Below, piece after piece: positions 46,967-56,405 of a stretch of 64,000 nucleotides of DNA; the first letter of the stretch is position 1, and the number at the start of each line of letters is the position of its first letter. Position numbers and translations under genes: made by a program. Below the pieces are notes generated by a model. It saw only the letters and a program-made list of their open reading frames with translations. It ran no database searches and was not told the DNA's origin. The stretch is taken from assembly GCA_948933715.1 (NCBI GenBank), contig CAQZPH010000001.1, forward strand, positions 12,885-76,884. Direction: 5' to 3'. Source of the DNA: an uncultured Eubacteriales bacterium (lineage in GTDB: Bacteria > Bacillota > Clostridia > Oscillospirales > Acutalibacteraceae).

Positions 46967-47881
46967 ATGGAAAATGTTTTAAAGACCACTAATCTAACAA
47001 AAACATTCTCAAAAAAAGTGGCTGTAAAAAATGTAAATATGAATATAAAAAAGGGAGACATTTATGGATTCATCGGTAAAAACGGTGCGGGTAAAACCAC
47101 TCTTATAAAGATGATTGTTGGTCTTTCTTCTCAAACTAGCGGAAATATTGAATTATTTGATAGCAAAAAACTAAACGAAGGTAGACGTAAAATTGGTACT
47201 GTTATAGAATCACCTGCATTTGCTCCTAATTTAACTGCTTATCAAAATATGTATATACAATGGAAGTTACTTGGATCTAAAGATAAATCAATAATAAAAG
47301 AAACTTTAGCTCTTGTTGGTCTTTCTTCTGTTGGTAATAAAAAAGTTAAAAAGTTTTCCCTTGGCATGAAACAAAGGCTCGGAATTGCAATGGCACTTAT
47401 GGGAAACCCAGAATTTTTAGTTCTTGATGAACCAACAAATGGCCTTGACCCTGAAGGTATTGTTGAAATTCGGCACATGCTAAAAAAATTAAACGAGGAA
47501 AAAGGCATCACCATGCTTATTTCAAGCCATATACTAAGTGAACTGGCCAAATTAGCAACCCGCTATGGGATAATAAATAATGGTGAAATCATAGAAGAGT
47601 TTTCAGATAATGAGCTAGCTAAGCGTTGTAACTCTAGTCTTATTGTAAAGGTTGATAACGTAAAGAAAGCATATGAAATTTTAAAAGATGAACTAAAAAC
47701 TGAAAATTTCACTGTGTTAAACGAAAACACTTTAGAAATAAATGATTTTACAGATAATCCCGGTCTTGTAAACAGTACTCTTTCTAAAAGTGATATTATA
47801 GTTGATTCTATATCAAATAAATCAATAGACCTTGAAGAATACTTTATGCAGGTGATAGGCGGAGGTAATAAAGATGATTAA
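46967..47881 (+). CDS. ABC transporter ATP-binding protein (BcrA/lantibiotic-immunity type)
   Basis: 304-aa ATPase. Walker A GKNGAGKTTLIK (about residues 39-50), signature FSLGMKQRLGIA (about 129-140), Walker B FLVLDEPTNGLD (about 151-162) and a switch histidine in SSHILSEL. The C-terminal about 80 residues beyond the core are typical of the BcrA/NatA exporters that confer resistance to bacitracin or lantibiotics. It overlaps the permease gene by 8 bp. AAGGAGG precedes the ATG. Confidence 0.93.
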   Translation: MENVLKTTNLTKTFSKKVAVKNVNMNIKKGDIYGFIGKNGAGKTTLIKMIVGLSSQTSGNIELFDSKKLNEGRRKIGTVIESPAFAPNLTAYQNMYIQWKLLGSKDKSIIKETLALVGLSSVGNKKVKKFSLGMKQRLGIAMALMGNPEFLVLDEPTNGLDPEGIVEIRHMLKKLNEEKGITMLISSHILSELAKLATRYGIINNGEIIEEFSDNELAKRCNSSLIVKVDNVKKAYEILKDELKTENFTVLNENTLEINDFTDNPGLVNSTLSKSDIIVDSISNKSIDLEEYFMQVIGGGNKDD

Positions 47882-48641
47882 CATATTAAAGACAGATTTT
47901 TATAAAGCTTTTAGAGCTACTTCATTTTGGGTAACGTCAACCCTTGTTATCCTCTTTTCTTTGCTTGAATCATTTCTTATCTTCTGGGGATTTAAAATGA
48001 CTGTTGATAATGCGGAACTTCTTGACCTAATGGGTAATTATATTCCAGGATTCTTTCAAGCCGTTTTAGGAATAATATCTCAAAACATATTTTTAAGTGG
48101 TATTTTTGCCTGCGTGTTTGCTACATCAGATTTTACCCACGGTACAATAAAAAATATAGCCTCCAAAGGGTATAGACGTGAATACATATATGCATCAAAA
48201 TTTATAACTACCTTAGGTGTTACAATTATTCACTTTATTCTATGTTTCTTAACCTCTTTTATAACTGCTCAAATCGTAATCGGCAATAAAATCCCTGATT
48301 TTTTTAAATATAGTAATTATGATATAAAAAATATTTTTGCATTGTCGCTTCAAATTATAGCATATATCTCGTTAGCTCTTCTCTTAGCTATGCTTTTTCG
48401 TTCTACTGGTCCTACAATTGCAACTTTTCTAGGATTTATATTTCTTGAAGGTACTTTTATCGAGCTAATAGATCAATTTATTAATCATGTATTACATCAA
48501 AATTTTTCTATAAGCGCCTACTCGATTTCACGTGCGGTCGCTGATTCTTATATGTTAAGAGGCTCAATAGTTATCCTAATTTACATCGTAATCTTTACTT
48601 TAATAGGAATGTATTCGTTTAATAAACGTGATATAAATTAA
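47874..48641 (+). CDS. ABC transporter permease
   Basis: 255-aa membrane protein with six predicted helices and a large extracytoplasmic loop after the first, matching ABC-2 type permeases of the BcrB/NisE/MutE kind. The segment FTHGTIKNIASKGYRREYIYASKF after the second helix is the coupling region common to this family. Substrate is unknown; immunity to a peptide antibiotic or general lipid export are the likely choices. Ends 28 bp before a perfect palindromic terminator. Confidence 0.88.
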   Translation: MINILKTDFYKAFRATSFWVTSTLVILFSLLESFLIFWGFKMTVDNAELLDLMGNYIPGFFQAVLGIISQNIFLSGIFACVFATSDFTHGTIKNIASKGYRREYIYASKFITTLGVTIIHFILCFLTSFITAQIVIGNKIPDFFKYSNYDIKNIFALSLQIIAYISLALLLAMLFRSTGPTIATFLGFIFLEGTFIELIDQFINHVLHQNFSISAYSISRAVADSYMLRGSIVILIYIVIFTLIGMYSFNKRDIN

Positions 48642-48668
48642 TAATAAAATTGTTTTTTTCAAAAAATC

Positions 48669-48710
48669 ACAAGAGAGGTACAACGTACGTTGTACCTCTC
48701 TTGTTTTATA
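48669..48710. terminator. bidirectional terminator, 36-bp perfect palindrome
   Basis: 48669-48686 and 48687-48704 are exact reverse complements with no spacer. A runs precede and T runs follow. It separates the convergent permease and oadA genes. Confidence 0.85.
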
Positions 48711-48719
48711 CACAAATCA

Positions 48720-50120
48720 TCAAACCGGGTGTACTTTATTTTCAATATCCCCATATTTTGCGTTTAAGCCATACTTTTTAGCTCGACGTTTTTCAAAGAA
48801 TTCTACCGCTATTTTGGGAAACTGGGCATAAGCTAAAACGTCTTCATCGGTTTCAATAAATTCTTTTATTTCTGATGATAAATTCTGGAGTTCTGGCGAT
48901 AACAAATCTGCTGGCCTGCAAGTAATTATATCGTCGTCTCCTATAATTTTTGTTTTAAACTTTTCATCTATTGGCATCGGTGTTTTTCCGTATTTACCTG
49001 CAATCAAATCTTTAAATTCACTGGTGCACATTTTATATCTTGCATTGTTTATAACGTTAAATACAGCTTGGGTACCAATTATTTGAGACGTTGGTGTAAC
49101 TAAAGGCGGATATCCTGCATCTTTTCGCACTCGTGGAACTTCTTCTAAAACTTTTTGGAATTCATCTTCCTTACCTGCTTGCTTTAGCTGTAACAATAAG
49201 TTTGATAGCATTCCTCCTGGCACTTGATAAATAAGTGCTCTCGTGTCAGACATCAACATCTGTGGATCAAGCAATCCTGAATTTATATATTTTTCTCTAA
49301 GCTTTACAAAGTAATCGCGAATCTCATTTAAAAGAACTAAATCAAGTCCTGTATCATATTGGGTATCGTTAAGTGCTACAACCAATGATTCTGTTGCTAT
49401 ATGAGAAGTCCCTTGCGCAAATGGAGACATTGCTGTATCTACAATATCAACTCCGGCACCTATCCCCTCAAGAATGCACATCGAAGCTAGTCCTGACGTA
49501 GAGTGAGTATGCAATTGTATTGGCAAATCTATAGTTTGCTTTAAGGCATTTATTATTTCCGCTGTTTTGGGCGGGGTAAGCAAACCAGCCATATCTTTAA
49601 TGCAAATTGAATCCACACCTTCGTCTGAAAGTTGCTTTGCATAGTTTACAAAGTATTCCGGAGTAAACATCTCACCAGTAGTGTATGATATTGCAGCCTG
49701 AACATGTATATTTTCTTTTTTGGCAGCTTTAATTGAAGTTGTTAAATTTCTTATATCGTTTAATGCATCAAATATTCTAATTATGTCAATTCCATTATAA
49801 GCCGAACGCTGCACAAAATACTCAACAACATCATCTGCATAATGCCTGTATCCAAGCATGTTTTGACCCCTAAACAACATCTGAAGTTTAGTGTTTTTAC
49901 AATGTTCTCTTATTAACTTAAGTCGCTCCCACGGATCTTCATCAAGGAATCGTAAGCATGCATCAAAAGTCGCACCTCCCCAACATTCCAATGAATAAAA
50001 CCCTACGTTATCAAGTTTACTTAATATCGGCAACATATCATCTGTTGGCATTCTTGTTGCTATTAAAGATTGTTGCGCATCCCTTAAGATAGTCTCAGTT
50101 ATTAACATTTTCTTTTTCAT
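48720..50120 (-). CDS. oadA: pyruvate/oxaloacetate carboxyltransferase subunit (OadA / transcarboxylase 5S type)
   Basis: 466-aa TIM-barrel carboxyltransferase that moves CO2 between biotin and pyruvate/oxaloacetate. Motifs: ETILRDAQQSL (about residues 8-18), the metal/biotin lysine region CIKDMAGLL (about 173-181) and the metal-binding LHTHSTSG (about 204-211). It lacks the C-terminal biotin domain; that is encoded separately 123 bp upstream. With the carrier and the CT-like gene the trio resembles methylmalonyl-CoA/pyruvate transcarboxylase (12S-1.3S-5S) more than a sodium-pumping decarboxylase, since no OadB is present. GGGGGAT precedes the ATG. Confidence 0.88.
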   Translation of the reverse strand: MKKKMLITETILRDAQQSLIATRMPTDDMLPILSKLDNVGFYSLECWGGATFDACLRFLDEDPWERLKLIREHCKNTKLQMLFRGQNMLGYRHYADDVVEYFVQRSAYNGIDIIRIFDALNDIRNLTTSIKAAKKENIHVQAAISYTTGEMFTPEYFVNYAKQLSDEGVDSICIKDMAGLLTPPKTAEIINALKQTIDLPIQLHTHSTSGLASMCILEGIGAGVDIVDTAMSPFAQGTSHIATESLVVALNDTQYDTGLDLVLLNEIRDYFVKLREKYINSGLLDPQMLMSDTRALIYQVPGGMLSNLLLQLKQAGKEDEFQKVLEEVPRVRKDAGYPPLVTPTSQIIGTQAVFNVINNARYKMCTSEFKDLIAGKYGKTPMPIDEKFKTKIIGDDDIITCRPADLLSPELQNLSSEIKEFIETDEDVLAYAQFPKIAVEFFEKRRAKKYGLNAKYGDIENKVHPV

Positions 50121-50243
50121 TATGTCGTATCCCCCATAAATAAAATAGAACCTGCACTAGATAACATCTGCTGGAATGTAATTTATAAATGAATATTATT
50201 TTTTCTTTTTATTATATACCTCGGGAAACTAAAAACCAAAAGT

Positions 50244-50606
50244 CTACTCTAAAACTGCAATAACCTGATCAACACTAATGCTTTGACCTTTCTTGGCATT
50301 TATAGAAACTATCTTCCCGTCTCTTGGTGATAAAATCTCATTTTCCATCTTCATTGCTTCTAGCATAGCAATAACCTCGCCCTTTTTAACCACCTGATCC
50401 ACCGACACATTTATTGATATAATGTTTCCAGACATCGGTGCAGTTATTGGCTCTCCACTACTTAATAAAACATTATTTGTTTGATTTAAATTTTCACCGG
50501 ATGGACGCTCACTATTATCTTTAAAGGGGCTATCCCCTGAATCATTAATTTCTTCTACAGTTACATCATATAATTTCCCATCAACGGTAATCTTTAAATG
50601 TTTCAT
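50244..50606 (-). CDS. biotin carboxyl carrier protein
   Basis: 120-aa carrier. The biotinylated lysine is in EAMKMEN (lysine near residue 86), with the usual flanking beta hammerhead from about residue 48 to the end. The N-terminal portion is a conserved beta strand (LKITVDGKLYDVTVEE) followed by a flexible Ser/Asn-rich linker. Start ATG at 50606, GGAGG at 50612-50616; a GTG frame extending to 50621 overlaps the ribosome binding site. It lies 14 bp after the carboxyltransferase gene, thus co-transcribed. Biotin supply could come through BioY (35884). Confidence 0.93.
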   Translation of the reverse strand: MKHLKITVDGKLYDVTVEEINDSGDSPFKDNSERPSGENLNQTNNVLLSSGEPITAPMSGNIISINVSVDQVVKKGEVIAMLEAMKMENEILSPRDGKIVSINAKKGQSISVDQVIAVLE

Positions 50607-50620
50607 AAAAAACCTCCACA

Positions 50621-52009
50621 CTATTTAAAAGTAGACAATACATTTTTAGAGCAAAAAAGTTCTAAAAGAGAAAATAGCTCCTTGCGAGTATCAAGCGGGT
50701 CAATAACATCACTTATAATGCCATTTTTTGATGCGATAAGCGGACTTGCTGACTCTTGTTGGAACTTAGCCATATAAATTTTTCTATCTTTAATGGGATC
50801 TTCAGATTTTTTTAAGTCATCGTTATAAGAAATAGTCGCCATTGCTTTATATGGCAATAAAGATATTTTTGCACAAGGCCAAGCAAGAGTAGTGCTGCAA
50901 TTAATGTCATCTGATAAAACTACCGATGCAAGCGAACCATAAAGTTCACCTAAAATCACGTTAAATTTTTGTACTTTACTTAAATTATAAGCTTTATAAA
51001 AATCTATTGCACATTGCGAAGAAGCAAATTCTTTCGAGTCAAAAAACGAAATAACAGGAATATTAAACCGATCACAAAAACTTATAAATCTTTGAACTTT
51101 TGCTACATCTTCTTTGTCAATTAACTTGCTCACAGCCCCACTAGTCAAAGCCACCACACAAACGGTTACACCACCTATTTTAGCAATTCCAACACAAAAA
51201 GCTTGTCCACAACTGTGGGATAATTCAGCAAAACTTTTATCATCAAAAATAACCTCAATTATATCAGTTTTAACGTCGTAAGCGTTATTATTATAAATAC
51301 TGTTAATAACAAGTTCAAACCCATCAAAACTAGAATTAACAGGTTCTTTAAAAGTTCCTTTAGGCGCTGGTGAACTAGAGTTTGACGGTAACATCGAAAT
51401 CAAATTCCTAACACTAGAAAACGCACTATCGCTATCCTGCACCAACATATCAACAATACTATTTTTGTCATTTTCCAAAGAGGAGGTTCCATCCTCCTTT
51501 ATATTGACCGATATATCAGAACTTTCAGTTGCTATTAAAATATCTGCGCTTCTTGCAAGAACACAGTTAAGCCCTAAGCAAGGCCCTAAAACCACTGATA
51601 TCTGAGGAACCTCAGTAGACAATTTTAAGCTGCTACTTATTAGTTCGCCCATACCTACTAATAAATCTTCTCCATTGTCTAATTTCATTCCCGATGAAGC
51701 ATATATTCCTACGATAGGTACTCGTGCTTTACTAGCCAAAGCATATAATCTTTTTAATTTTTTTATATGCTGATTTGATATAACACCCTCGCACTCATCA
51801 AAACCTTGGCAAAATGCATAAGCAGGTCTTCCATTAATAGCTCCAAACCCACACATAACCTCTGCACAATTTAAAGAATCACAAATACCAGTATCAATTG
51901 GTGTAAAAGAATCTTTATCAAATAAATCCTGCAAAATTCTGTAGGACTTCTGTGTTAAAACTTCTTGTTTTTGTTTTTTTAATTGTTCTACTAACCCAGT
52001 CATATCCAT
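50621..52009 (-). CDS. divergent carboxyltransferase subunit (PccB/MmdA/12S-like)
   Basis: 462-aa crotonase-fold acyl-CoA carboxyltransferase relative. It begins with the family's D-x-x-SF region (about 28-40), then ARVPIVGIYASSGMKLDNGE and VPQISVVLGPCLGLN. The C-terminal half keeps RFISFCDRFNIPVISFFDS and a late LAWPCAKISLLPYKA, equivalent to the AWP-x-A-x-I-x-V segment. It is 50-60 residues shorter than typical PccB or MmdA, and the oxyanion loops are altered: the usual GGAA-like stretch reads GLNCVLARSAD, and YGGAY reads YGSLAS. It may have a changed substrate or be a weakly active subunit. Good ribosome binding site (GGAGG). Confidence 0.75.
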   Translation of the reverse strand: MDMTGLVEQLKKQKQEVLTQKSYRILQDLFDKDSFTPIDTGICDSLNCAEVMCGFGAINGRPAYAFCQGFDECEGVISNQHIKKLKRLYALASKARVPIVGIYASSGMKLDNGEDLLVGMGELISSSLKLSTEVPQISVVLGPCLGLNCVLARSADILIATESSDISVNIKEDGTSSLENDKNSIVDMLVQDSDSAFSSVRNLISMLPSNSSSPAPKGTFKEPVNSSFDGFELVINSIYNNNAYDVKTDIIEVIFDDKSFAELSHSCGQAFCVGIAKIGGVTVCVVALTSGAVSKLIDKEDVAKVQRFISFCDRFNIPVISFFDSKEFASSQCAIDFYKAYNLSKVQKFNVILGELYGSLASVVLSDDINCSTTLAWPCAKISLLPYKAMATISYNDDLKKSEDPIKDRKIYMAKFQQESASPLIASKNGIISDVIDPLDTRKELFSLLELFCSKNVLSTFK

Positions 52010-52084
52010 AAAAAATCCTCCGATATTCTAATTTACAATATAGAGCTAAATATGCTAAATTAATAAGTAAACAAAAAATAAAAA

Positions 52085-52810
52085 TTATTTTCTTTTTTCC
52101 ATTCTCGCTAAACGTTTTACTTCTTCAGCTGTAAGATCCCTCCATTTACCTGGCTTTAACATACCTAATTTTAGCGTGCCTATAGAAATCCTTTTTAATC
52201 TTGCAACTTCAAGGTTAACCTGCTCACACATTTTTCTTATCTGCCTATTTCGTCCCTCTTTAAGTGCTATTTCTAAAACTACTCTTTGGGCTTCCGTTTT
52301 AATCACAGTTATTTTAGCGGGTTCTGTTTTGTATCCATCAATCTCCATACCGGAACTCATTTTAACTAATTGATCCTCAGTCACTTTGGGCTTAACAGTA
52401 ACTCTATATACTTTTTCAATATGCTTTGAAGGATGTATAACAGCATTTGCAAAATCTCCATCATTAGTCATAAGCAAAAGCCCTTCTGAATCTTTATCAA
52501 GCCTTCCAACTGGATATACTTTTTCTGGTACATCCAAAGTCAAATTCGCTACACACTTTCTATCTAACTCATCATTCATTGTTGAAACATATCCACGTGG
52601 CTTATTTAACATAATATAATATTTCTTTGTCTTATAATCAACTGGCCTGCCACCCACTGCAACCTTATCTATTTTTGGGTCAACCTTATCCCCAATACAA
52701 GCTTTTTTTCCATTTACAAAAACTATTCCTTTTTTTATCATATCCTCAGCTTTTCTTCTTGAAGCCACACCACAATCAGATAGCATTTTTTGAATTCTTA
52801 TTTTCTCCAA
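52085..52810 (-). CDS. rluB: 23S rRNA pseudouridine synthase, RluB family
   Basis: Makes pseudouridine in 23S rRNA helix 90-92 region (2605 in E. coli numbering). An N-terminal S4 RNA-binding domain (about 2-60) precedes the catalytic domain with the motif GRLDKDSEGLLL carrying the catalytic aspartate (near residues 96-107). 241 aa starting from TTG at 52810, nine bases from GGAGG; the longer frame to 52828 starts inside the ribosome binding site. The start lies immediately after the dacF stop at 52813, a normal Firmicute pairing. Confidence 0.93.
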   Translation of the reverse strand: MEKIRIQKMLSDCGVASRRKAEDMIKKGIVFVNGKKACIGDKVDPKIDKVAVGGRPVDYKTKKYYIMLNKPRGYVSTMNDELDRKCVANLTLDVPEKVYPVGRLDKDSEGLLLMTNDGDFANAVIHPSKHIEKVYRVTVKPKVTEDQLVKMSSGMEIDGYKTEPAKITVIKTEAQRVVLEIALKEGRNRQIRKMCEQVNLEVARLKRISIGTLKLGMLKPGKWRDLTAEEVKRLARMEKRK

Positions 52811-52812
52811 CC

Positions 52813-53970
52813 TTAAAATCCTCCGCAACTAATAAAAAGCCCCTTAAAGAAATCGTATAGTTTAACCCAAACATTTCTTTTTTGCTTTACCATATCCTCA
52901 TCTTTTGAAACCAATAAGTCATTGGATGCTATTACTTTTCCATTAAGTTTATACTTTACTTTTCCAACTACTTGGCCTTCTTTTAACGGTGCATATAAAA
53001 ACGATGGTACTTCTACCACTCTTTCGACTTTATCTTTATCAGACTTTTGCAAAGTAGCTTTAACTTTATCCTGCGCAAATACTGAAATTTCATTAACCTT
53101 ACCGCCCACCAGGGGTACAGTTATCGAATCTTTCTCTCTAAAAACAACTGTAGCTACTTTTGAAAATCCATAATCGAGCAGCTTTTCATGGTCGTTCCAG
53201 TCGTCTCCAGCGTTTAAAGTGACAGCAACCAATCGAGTATGATTTCTTTCAGCTGCAGATACAAGGCATCTTCCTGCTAATTTTGTAAACCCTGTTTTTA
53301 CACCTATGCACCCCTCATAACGTTTTAACATTCTATTTTCATTATAAAAGGTTTTTATCTCATCTGGTTCTATAAATGGTACTTCTACTCTCTTTTTAGA
53401 AGATATATCATAAAATGCTTTATTCTCAAGCGCATAAGCTCCAAGCAAAGCCATATCATAAGCAGTGGAATGGTGGTTACCTTTATCAAGGCCAGATGGA
53501 GTTTCAAAATATGTATCTTTAAGACCTATTTGCGCTGCTTTCTTGTTCATCATATCCACAAATCCATCAACAGAACCTCCAAGGGTAATTGCAACTGAGT
53601 TAGCAGCATCATTCCCGGATACTGTGAGCATTCCCTTAGCAAGACTTGAAAGCGGTAAAACCTGCCCTACTTGCAAATACATAGAAGACCCTTCTACGGG
53701 TACCATCTTATCTGTTATGCTAACCTTAGCGTCATCTCCTTGAGCTGCTTCTAAGGCTAAAAGAGCTGTCATAATCTTTGTAGTACTTGCCATAGGCCTT
53801 GGTTCTTTTTCATTTTTGCCGTAAATAATTTCTCCCGTATCTGCACAAATTACAACAGCAGACTGTGCAGAAAGCGATGGTATATCTTCAGTTTGAGCAT
53901 TGGCACCAATAGCCACAGATGAAATAAGCATACAATCTAAAATTATAATAGACAATAACTTCTTACACAA
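52813..53970 (-). CDS. dacF: D-alanyl-D-alanine carboxypeptidase (DacF/PBP5 family)
   Basis: 385-aa low-molecular-weight PBP that trims the terminal D-Ala from peptidoglycan stem peptides. An N-terminal signal peptide (about 1-25, ending ANAQ) is followed by active-site S-x-x-K in ASTTKIMT (about residues 60-67), SGN (near 118) and KTG (near 223), then a PBP5-C beta domain from about 280. In Bacillus DacF acts in the forespore. The start is TTG at 53970, nine bases from GGAA; GTG at 53979 is too close to it. No clear C-terminal amphipathic anchor is seen. Confidence 0.92.
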   Translation of the reverse strand: MCKKLLSIIILDCMLISSVAIGANAQTEDIPSLSAQSAVVICADTGEIIYGKNEKEPRPMASTTKIMTALLALEAAQGDDAKVSITDKMVPVEGSSMYLQVGQVLPLSSLAKGMLTVSGNDAANSVAITLGGSVDGFVDMMNKKAAQIGLKDTYFETPSGLDKGNHHSTAYDMALLGAYALENKAFYDISSKKRVEVPFIEPDEIKTFYNENRMLKRYEGCIGVKTGFTKLAGRCLVSAAERNHTRLVAVTLNAGDDWNDHEKLLDYGFSKVATVVFREKDSITVPLVGGKVNEISVFAQDKVKATLQKSDKDKVERVVEVPSFLYAPLKEGQVVGKVKYKLNGKVIASNDLLVSKDEDMVKQKRNVWVKLYDFFKGLFISCGGF

Positions 53971-54056
53971 ATTAGCCACTTCCTTACAATATTAAAAATT
54001 CTATAGTAAGTCCCTTTGCTAATTATATGCAATGAAGTTAAAACCAGAACAAAAAT

Positions 54057-54476
54057 TTACTTTGTTTTTAACTCCGTTGCTTTGATTACAGTAGTATTCT
54101 TATCTTCTTTTTTTAAAATAGAGCTTATCTTATCAACAACTTCAGGAACCATGTCTATAACCTTACTAGTTGCTGAAAGTGTTGGTTCGGCATGTAATAT
54201 TTTCATATTTCCGTCTTTGCTAACAGACAAAAAAGCAATAGGAGAAATAGTAACACCGGCACCACTTCCGCCTCCAAACAGACCATCTTTACTATCCTTC
54301 TTACCAGAAAATTCAGACCCGCCACTTGCAAATCCATAAGACACCTTAGAAACAGGAATAATACTACAACCATTATCGAGTGTGATTGTTTCCCCGATGA
54401 TAGTATTTACATCCACCAATTCTCTGATTTTCTCCATAGTTGTATCTACCATATTATTTATTGAACATTCGCTCAT
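54057..54476 (-). CDS. ytfJ: GerW family sporulation protein (YtfJ)
   Basis: 139-aa protein of the YtfJ/GerW family, found in spore formers and needed for germination. The conserved core IIGETITLDNGCSIIPVSKVSYGF and the glycine-rich GLFGGGSGAGVTISPIAFL segment are clear. It overlaps the upstream DUF2953 gene by 4 bp. This scpB-DUF2953-ytfJ-dacF order is typical of clostridial spore formers. Confidence 0.92.
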   Translation of the reverse strand: MSECSINNMVDTTMEKIRELVDVNTIIGETITLDNGCSIIPVSKVSYGFASGGSEFSGKKDSKDGLFGGGSGAGVTISPIAFLSVSKDGNMKILHAEPTLSATSKVIDMVPEVVDKISSILKKEDKNTTVIKATELKTK

Positions 54477-55120
54477 TTTGACACACCCCTTCTTAATTTT
54501 ACATTGATTTGGCTTAAATACAAGTTTTTTATAAAATTAAACAGCATACATAGTGCTATTTTTACAATTGATAACGGAATAAAATGAATTTTTGTAGCGC
54601 AGTTGACTTTTGATTCTTCAAAGTTAAACCCTGGTACTATGTTTATATGAGAGTTATTTAAATCTGAATTTTTTAGCAGAACAGACGATGCAAAACTAAT
54701 AAAAGAATATACTTTTCCATATTTTATAGCAGTATCAGCAGCGTCCTCCCCTACAACTACAATAGAAAGATCAATAAAATCTATATATATCTTTTTAAAA
54801 AGTTCTTTAGCGGACCCTAAAACAATTTTTATAATTTCTTTTAAAATCTTTAAAAATCCACCAAAACCTTTTTCTTTTATTATACCAGAAATTTTATTCT
54901 CTTTAACTTTTAATTTTTCATCTTTTTCTTTATCATTCTTCTTTATTGTTTTATTGTTTACGTTTTTCTTTTCCTTTTTAGGAAACAAAGTAAAAGAAAA
55001 AAATAAAAATTTTATTTTTATTTCGAGATATTCAGAAAAATTAAAATAAATATACATAGGGCAAAGAAGCAGAAGAAATAGTAATAAAATTATTCCCAAT
55101 AAAACATATAAAACTATCAT
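54473..55120 (-). CDS. DUF2953 membrane protein
   Basis: 215-aa protein: an N-terminal transmembrane helix (about 2-24), a beta-strand segment, a lysine-rich linker (about 52-75), an amphipathic region and a second hydrophobic stretch near 185-200. It matches DUF2953 in layout and in its location next to ytfJ, and is probably spore-related (similar to YtfI in Bacillus). No catalytic motifs visible. ACGGAGG precedes the ATG. Confidence 0.8.
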   Translation of the reverse strand: MIVLYVLLGIILLLFLLLLCPMYIYFNFSEYLEIKIKFLFFSFTLFPKKEKKNVNNKTIKKNDKEKDEKLKVKENKISGIIKEKGFGGFLKILKEIIKIVLGSAKELFKKIYIDFIDLSIVVVGEDAADTAIKYGKVYSFISFASSVLLKNSDLNNSHINIVPGFNFEESKVNCATKIHFIPLSIVKIALCMLFNFIKNLYLSQINVKLRRGVSK

Positions 55121-55139
55121 TTTACCTCCGTAATAAATA

Positions 55140-55682
55140 TTATTTTTCTTCTAAAACCTCTTTTAATTCTGGCTCACTCTTAACCTCAGGCAATTCATCA
55201 ACAGACGCAATGCCAAAGCACTTTAAAAAGTTAAGGGTTGTCCCATATAAAAGCGGTCTACCTGGTAATTCTAGCCTACCTTTTTCTTCTATTAAATCTC
55301 TTGCAATAAGGTTATAAACTATGCTCGCGCAATCAACACCTCTTATTTGTTCAACAAACGATTTTGTAACAGGTTGATTATAAGCTATAATTGCAAGAAC
55401 TTCCATAGCTGCTTGCGATAACGGTGTATGACGCCTTAAATCTACAGCACGTCTTACATAATTAGAATACCGTGGTTTAGTACACATTTGATATGCATCA
55501 TTTAATTTTATAATACAAATACCACTTTCATCCTTATCAAAATCATCAATTAGGTTTCCCATTAACTTTACAACCGTGGTTTTATCAATATCTAGTGCAA
55601 CTGATAATCTTTCTGCAGATATTGGATCGCCACTTGCAAACAATATCGCTTGTATAGCCGCTTTAGCTTTCTTTACTTCCAA
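55140..55682 (-). CDS. scpB: segregation and condensation protein B
   Basis: Kleisin-associated winged-helix subunit of the SMC-ScpAB condensin. The typical start KAKAAIQAILFASGDPIS and the motif EVLAIIAYNQPVTK (about residues 104-117) are present; length of 180 aa is normal. Start chosen is TTG at 55682, which follows GGTGGTG; the longer GTG-initiated frame to 55694 is possible. It overlaps the end of scpA by 20 bp. Confidence 0.93.
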   Translation of the reverse strand: MEVKKAKAAIQAILFASGDPISAERLSVALDIDKTTVVKLMGNLIDDFDKDESGICIIKLNDAYQMCTKPRYSNYVRRAVDLRRHTPLSQAAMEVLAIIAYNQPVTKSFVEQIRGVDCASIVYNLIARDLIEEKGRLELPGRPLLYGTTLNFLKCFGIASVDELPEVKSEPELKEVLEEK

Positions 55683-56385
55683 AATTAACACCACCGTTTA
55701 AAAGCTTAATTTTATTATTGTGTTCATCTAAACTTATTCTTTTTCCTTTAACTAGTTCCAAAACAGCTAAAAAGGTAGCAACCAAATCCGATTTAGATTT
55801 ACTTTCATAAAAAAGCGAAACATAACTAGCTTCACCTGTTTTCCACAGCCTTCTTAGTACAAAAATAACCTTTGAAAAAACTGAAACTATCTTTTTTGAA
55901 ACTATTTCTGAAAAAGATTCTCTTGACGGAGGTAACTTCTGATTTTTCTTACCCACAGCGTCCACATATGATTTTAGTATTTCAAATATATTATGTTTTA
56001 TCTTATACGCCATATCAAGGTCAACTTTTTCAGCATCTCTAGAGATAAAATCAAGATCCATTTGTTCAGCCATCATTTTTGCTACTTCTTGACATTGCTT
56101 ATATTCAAGCAATTGACCTGTTAATTCTTGCTTTAAGGCCTCTGCTTCTTCATGCTTAGGTAATAGTAATACTGTTTTTATATAAACAAGCCTTGCTGCC
56201 ATCTCTAAAAACTCACTGGAGACATCCATATTATGTTCTTTCATTTTTTCAATATGCTCAAGATACTGAGTTAATAGCTCGGATATTTGTATATCATATA
56301 TATTGAGTTTATTTTTTTTAATCAAATGTAATAACAAATCAAGAGGACCTTCAAAAGTATCTAGTTTATAAGATAATTGCTCCAT
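55663..56385 (-). CDS. scpA: segregation and condensation protein A (kleisin)
   Basis: 240-aa kleisin linking the two SMC heads. The N-terminal motif FEGPLDLLLHLI (about residues 10-21) binds the SMC neck; the C-terminal winged helix (about 160-235) with AVLELVKGKRI binds the SMC head. GGGAGG precedes the ATG. It lies 20 bp after the M50 gene. Confidence 0.95.
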   Translation of the reverse strand: MEQLSYKLDTFEGPLDLLLHLIKKNKLNIYDIQISELLTQYLEHIEKMKEHNMDVSSEFLEMAARLVYIKTVLLLPKHEEAEALKQELTGQLLEYKQCQEVAKMMAEQMDLDFISRDAEKVDLDMAYKIKHNIFEILKSYVDAVGKKNQKLPPSRESFSEIVSKKIVSVFSKVIFVLRRLWKTGEASYVSLFYESKSKSDLVATFLAVLELVKGKRISLDEHNNKIKLLNGGVNFGSKES

Positions 56386-56405
56386 AAAATTCCTCCCAAA
56401 AGCTT

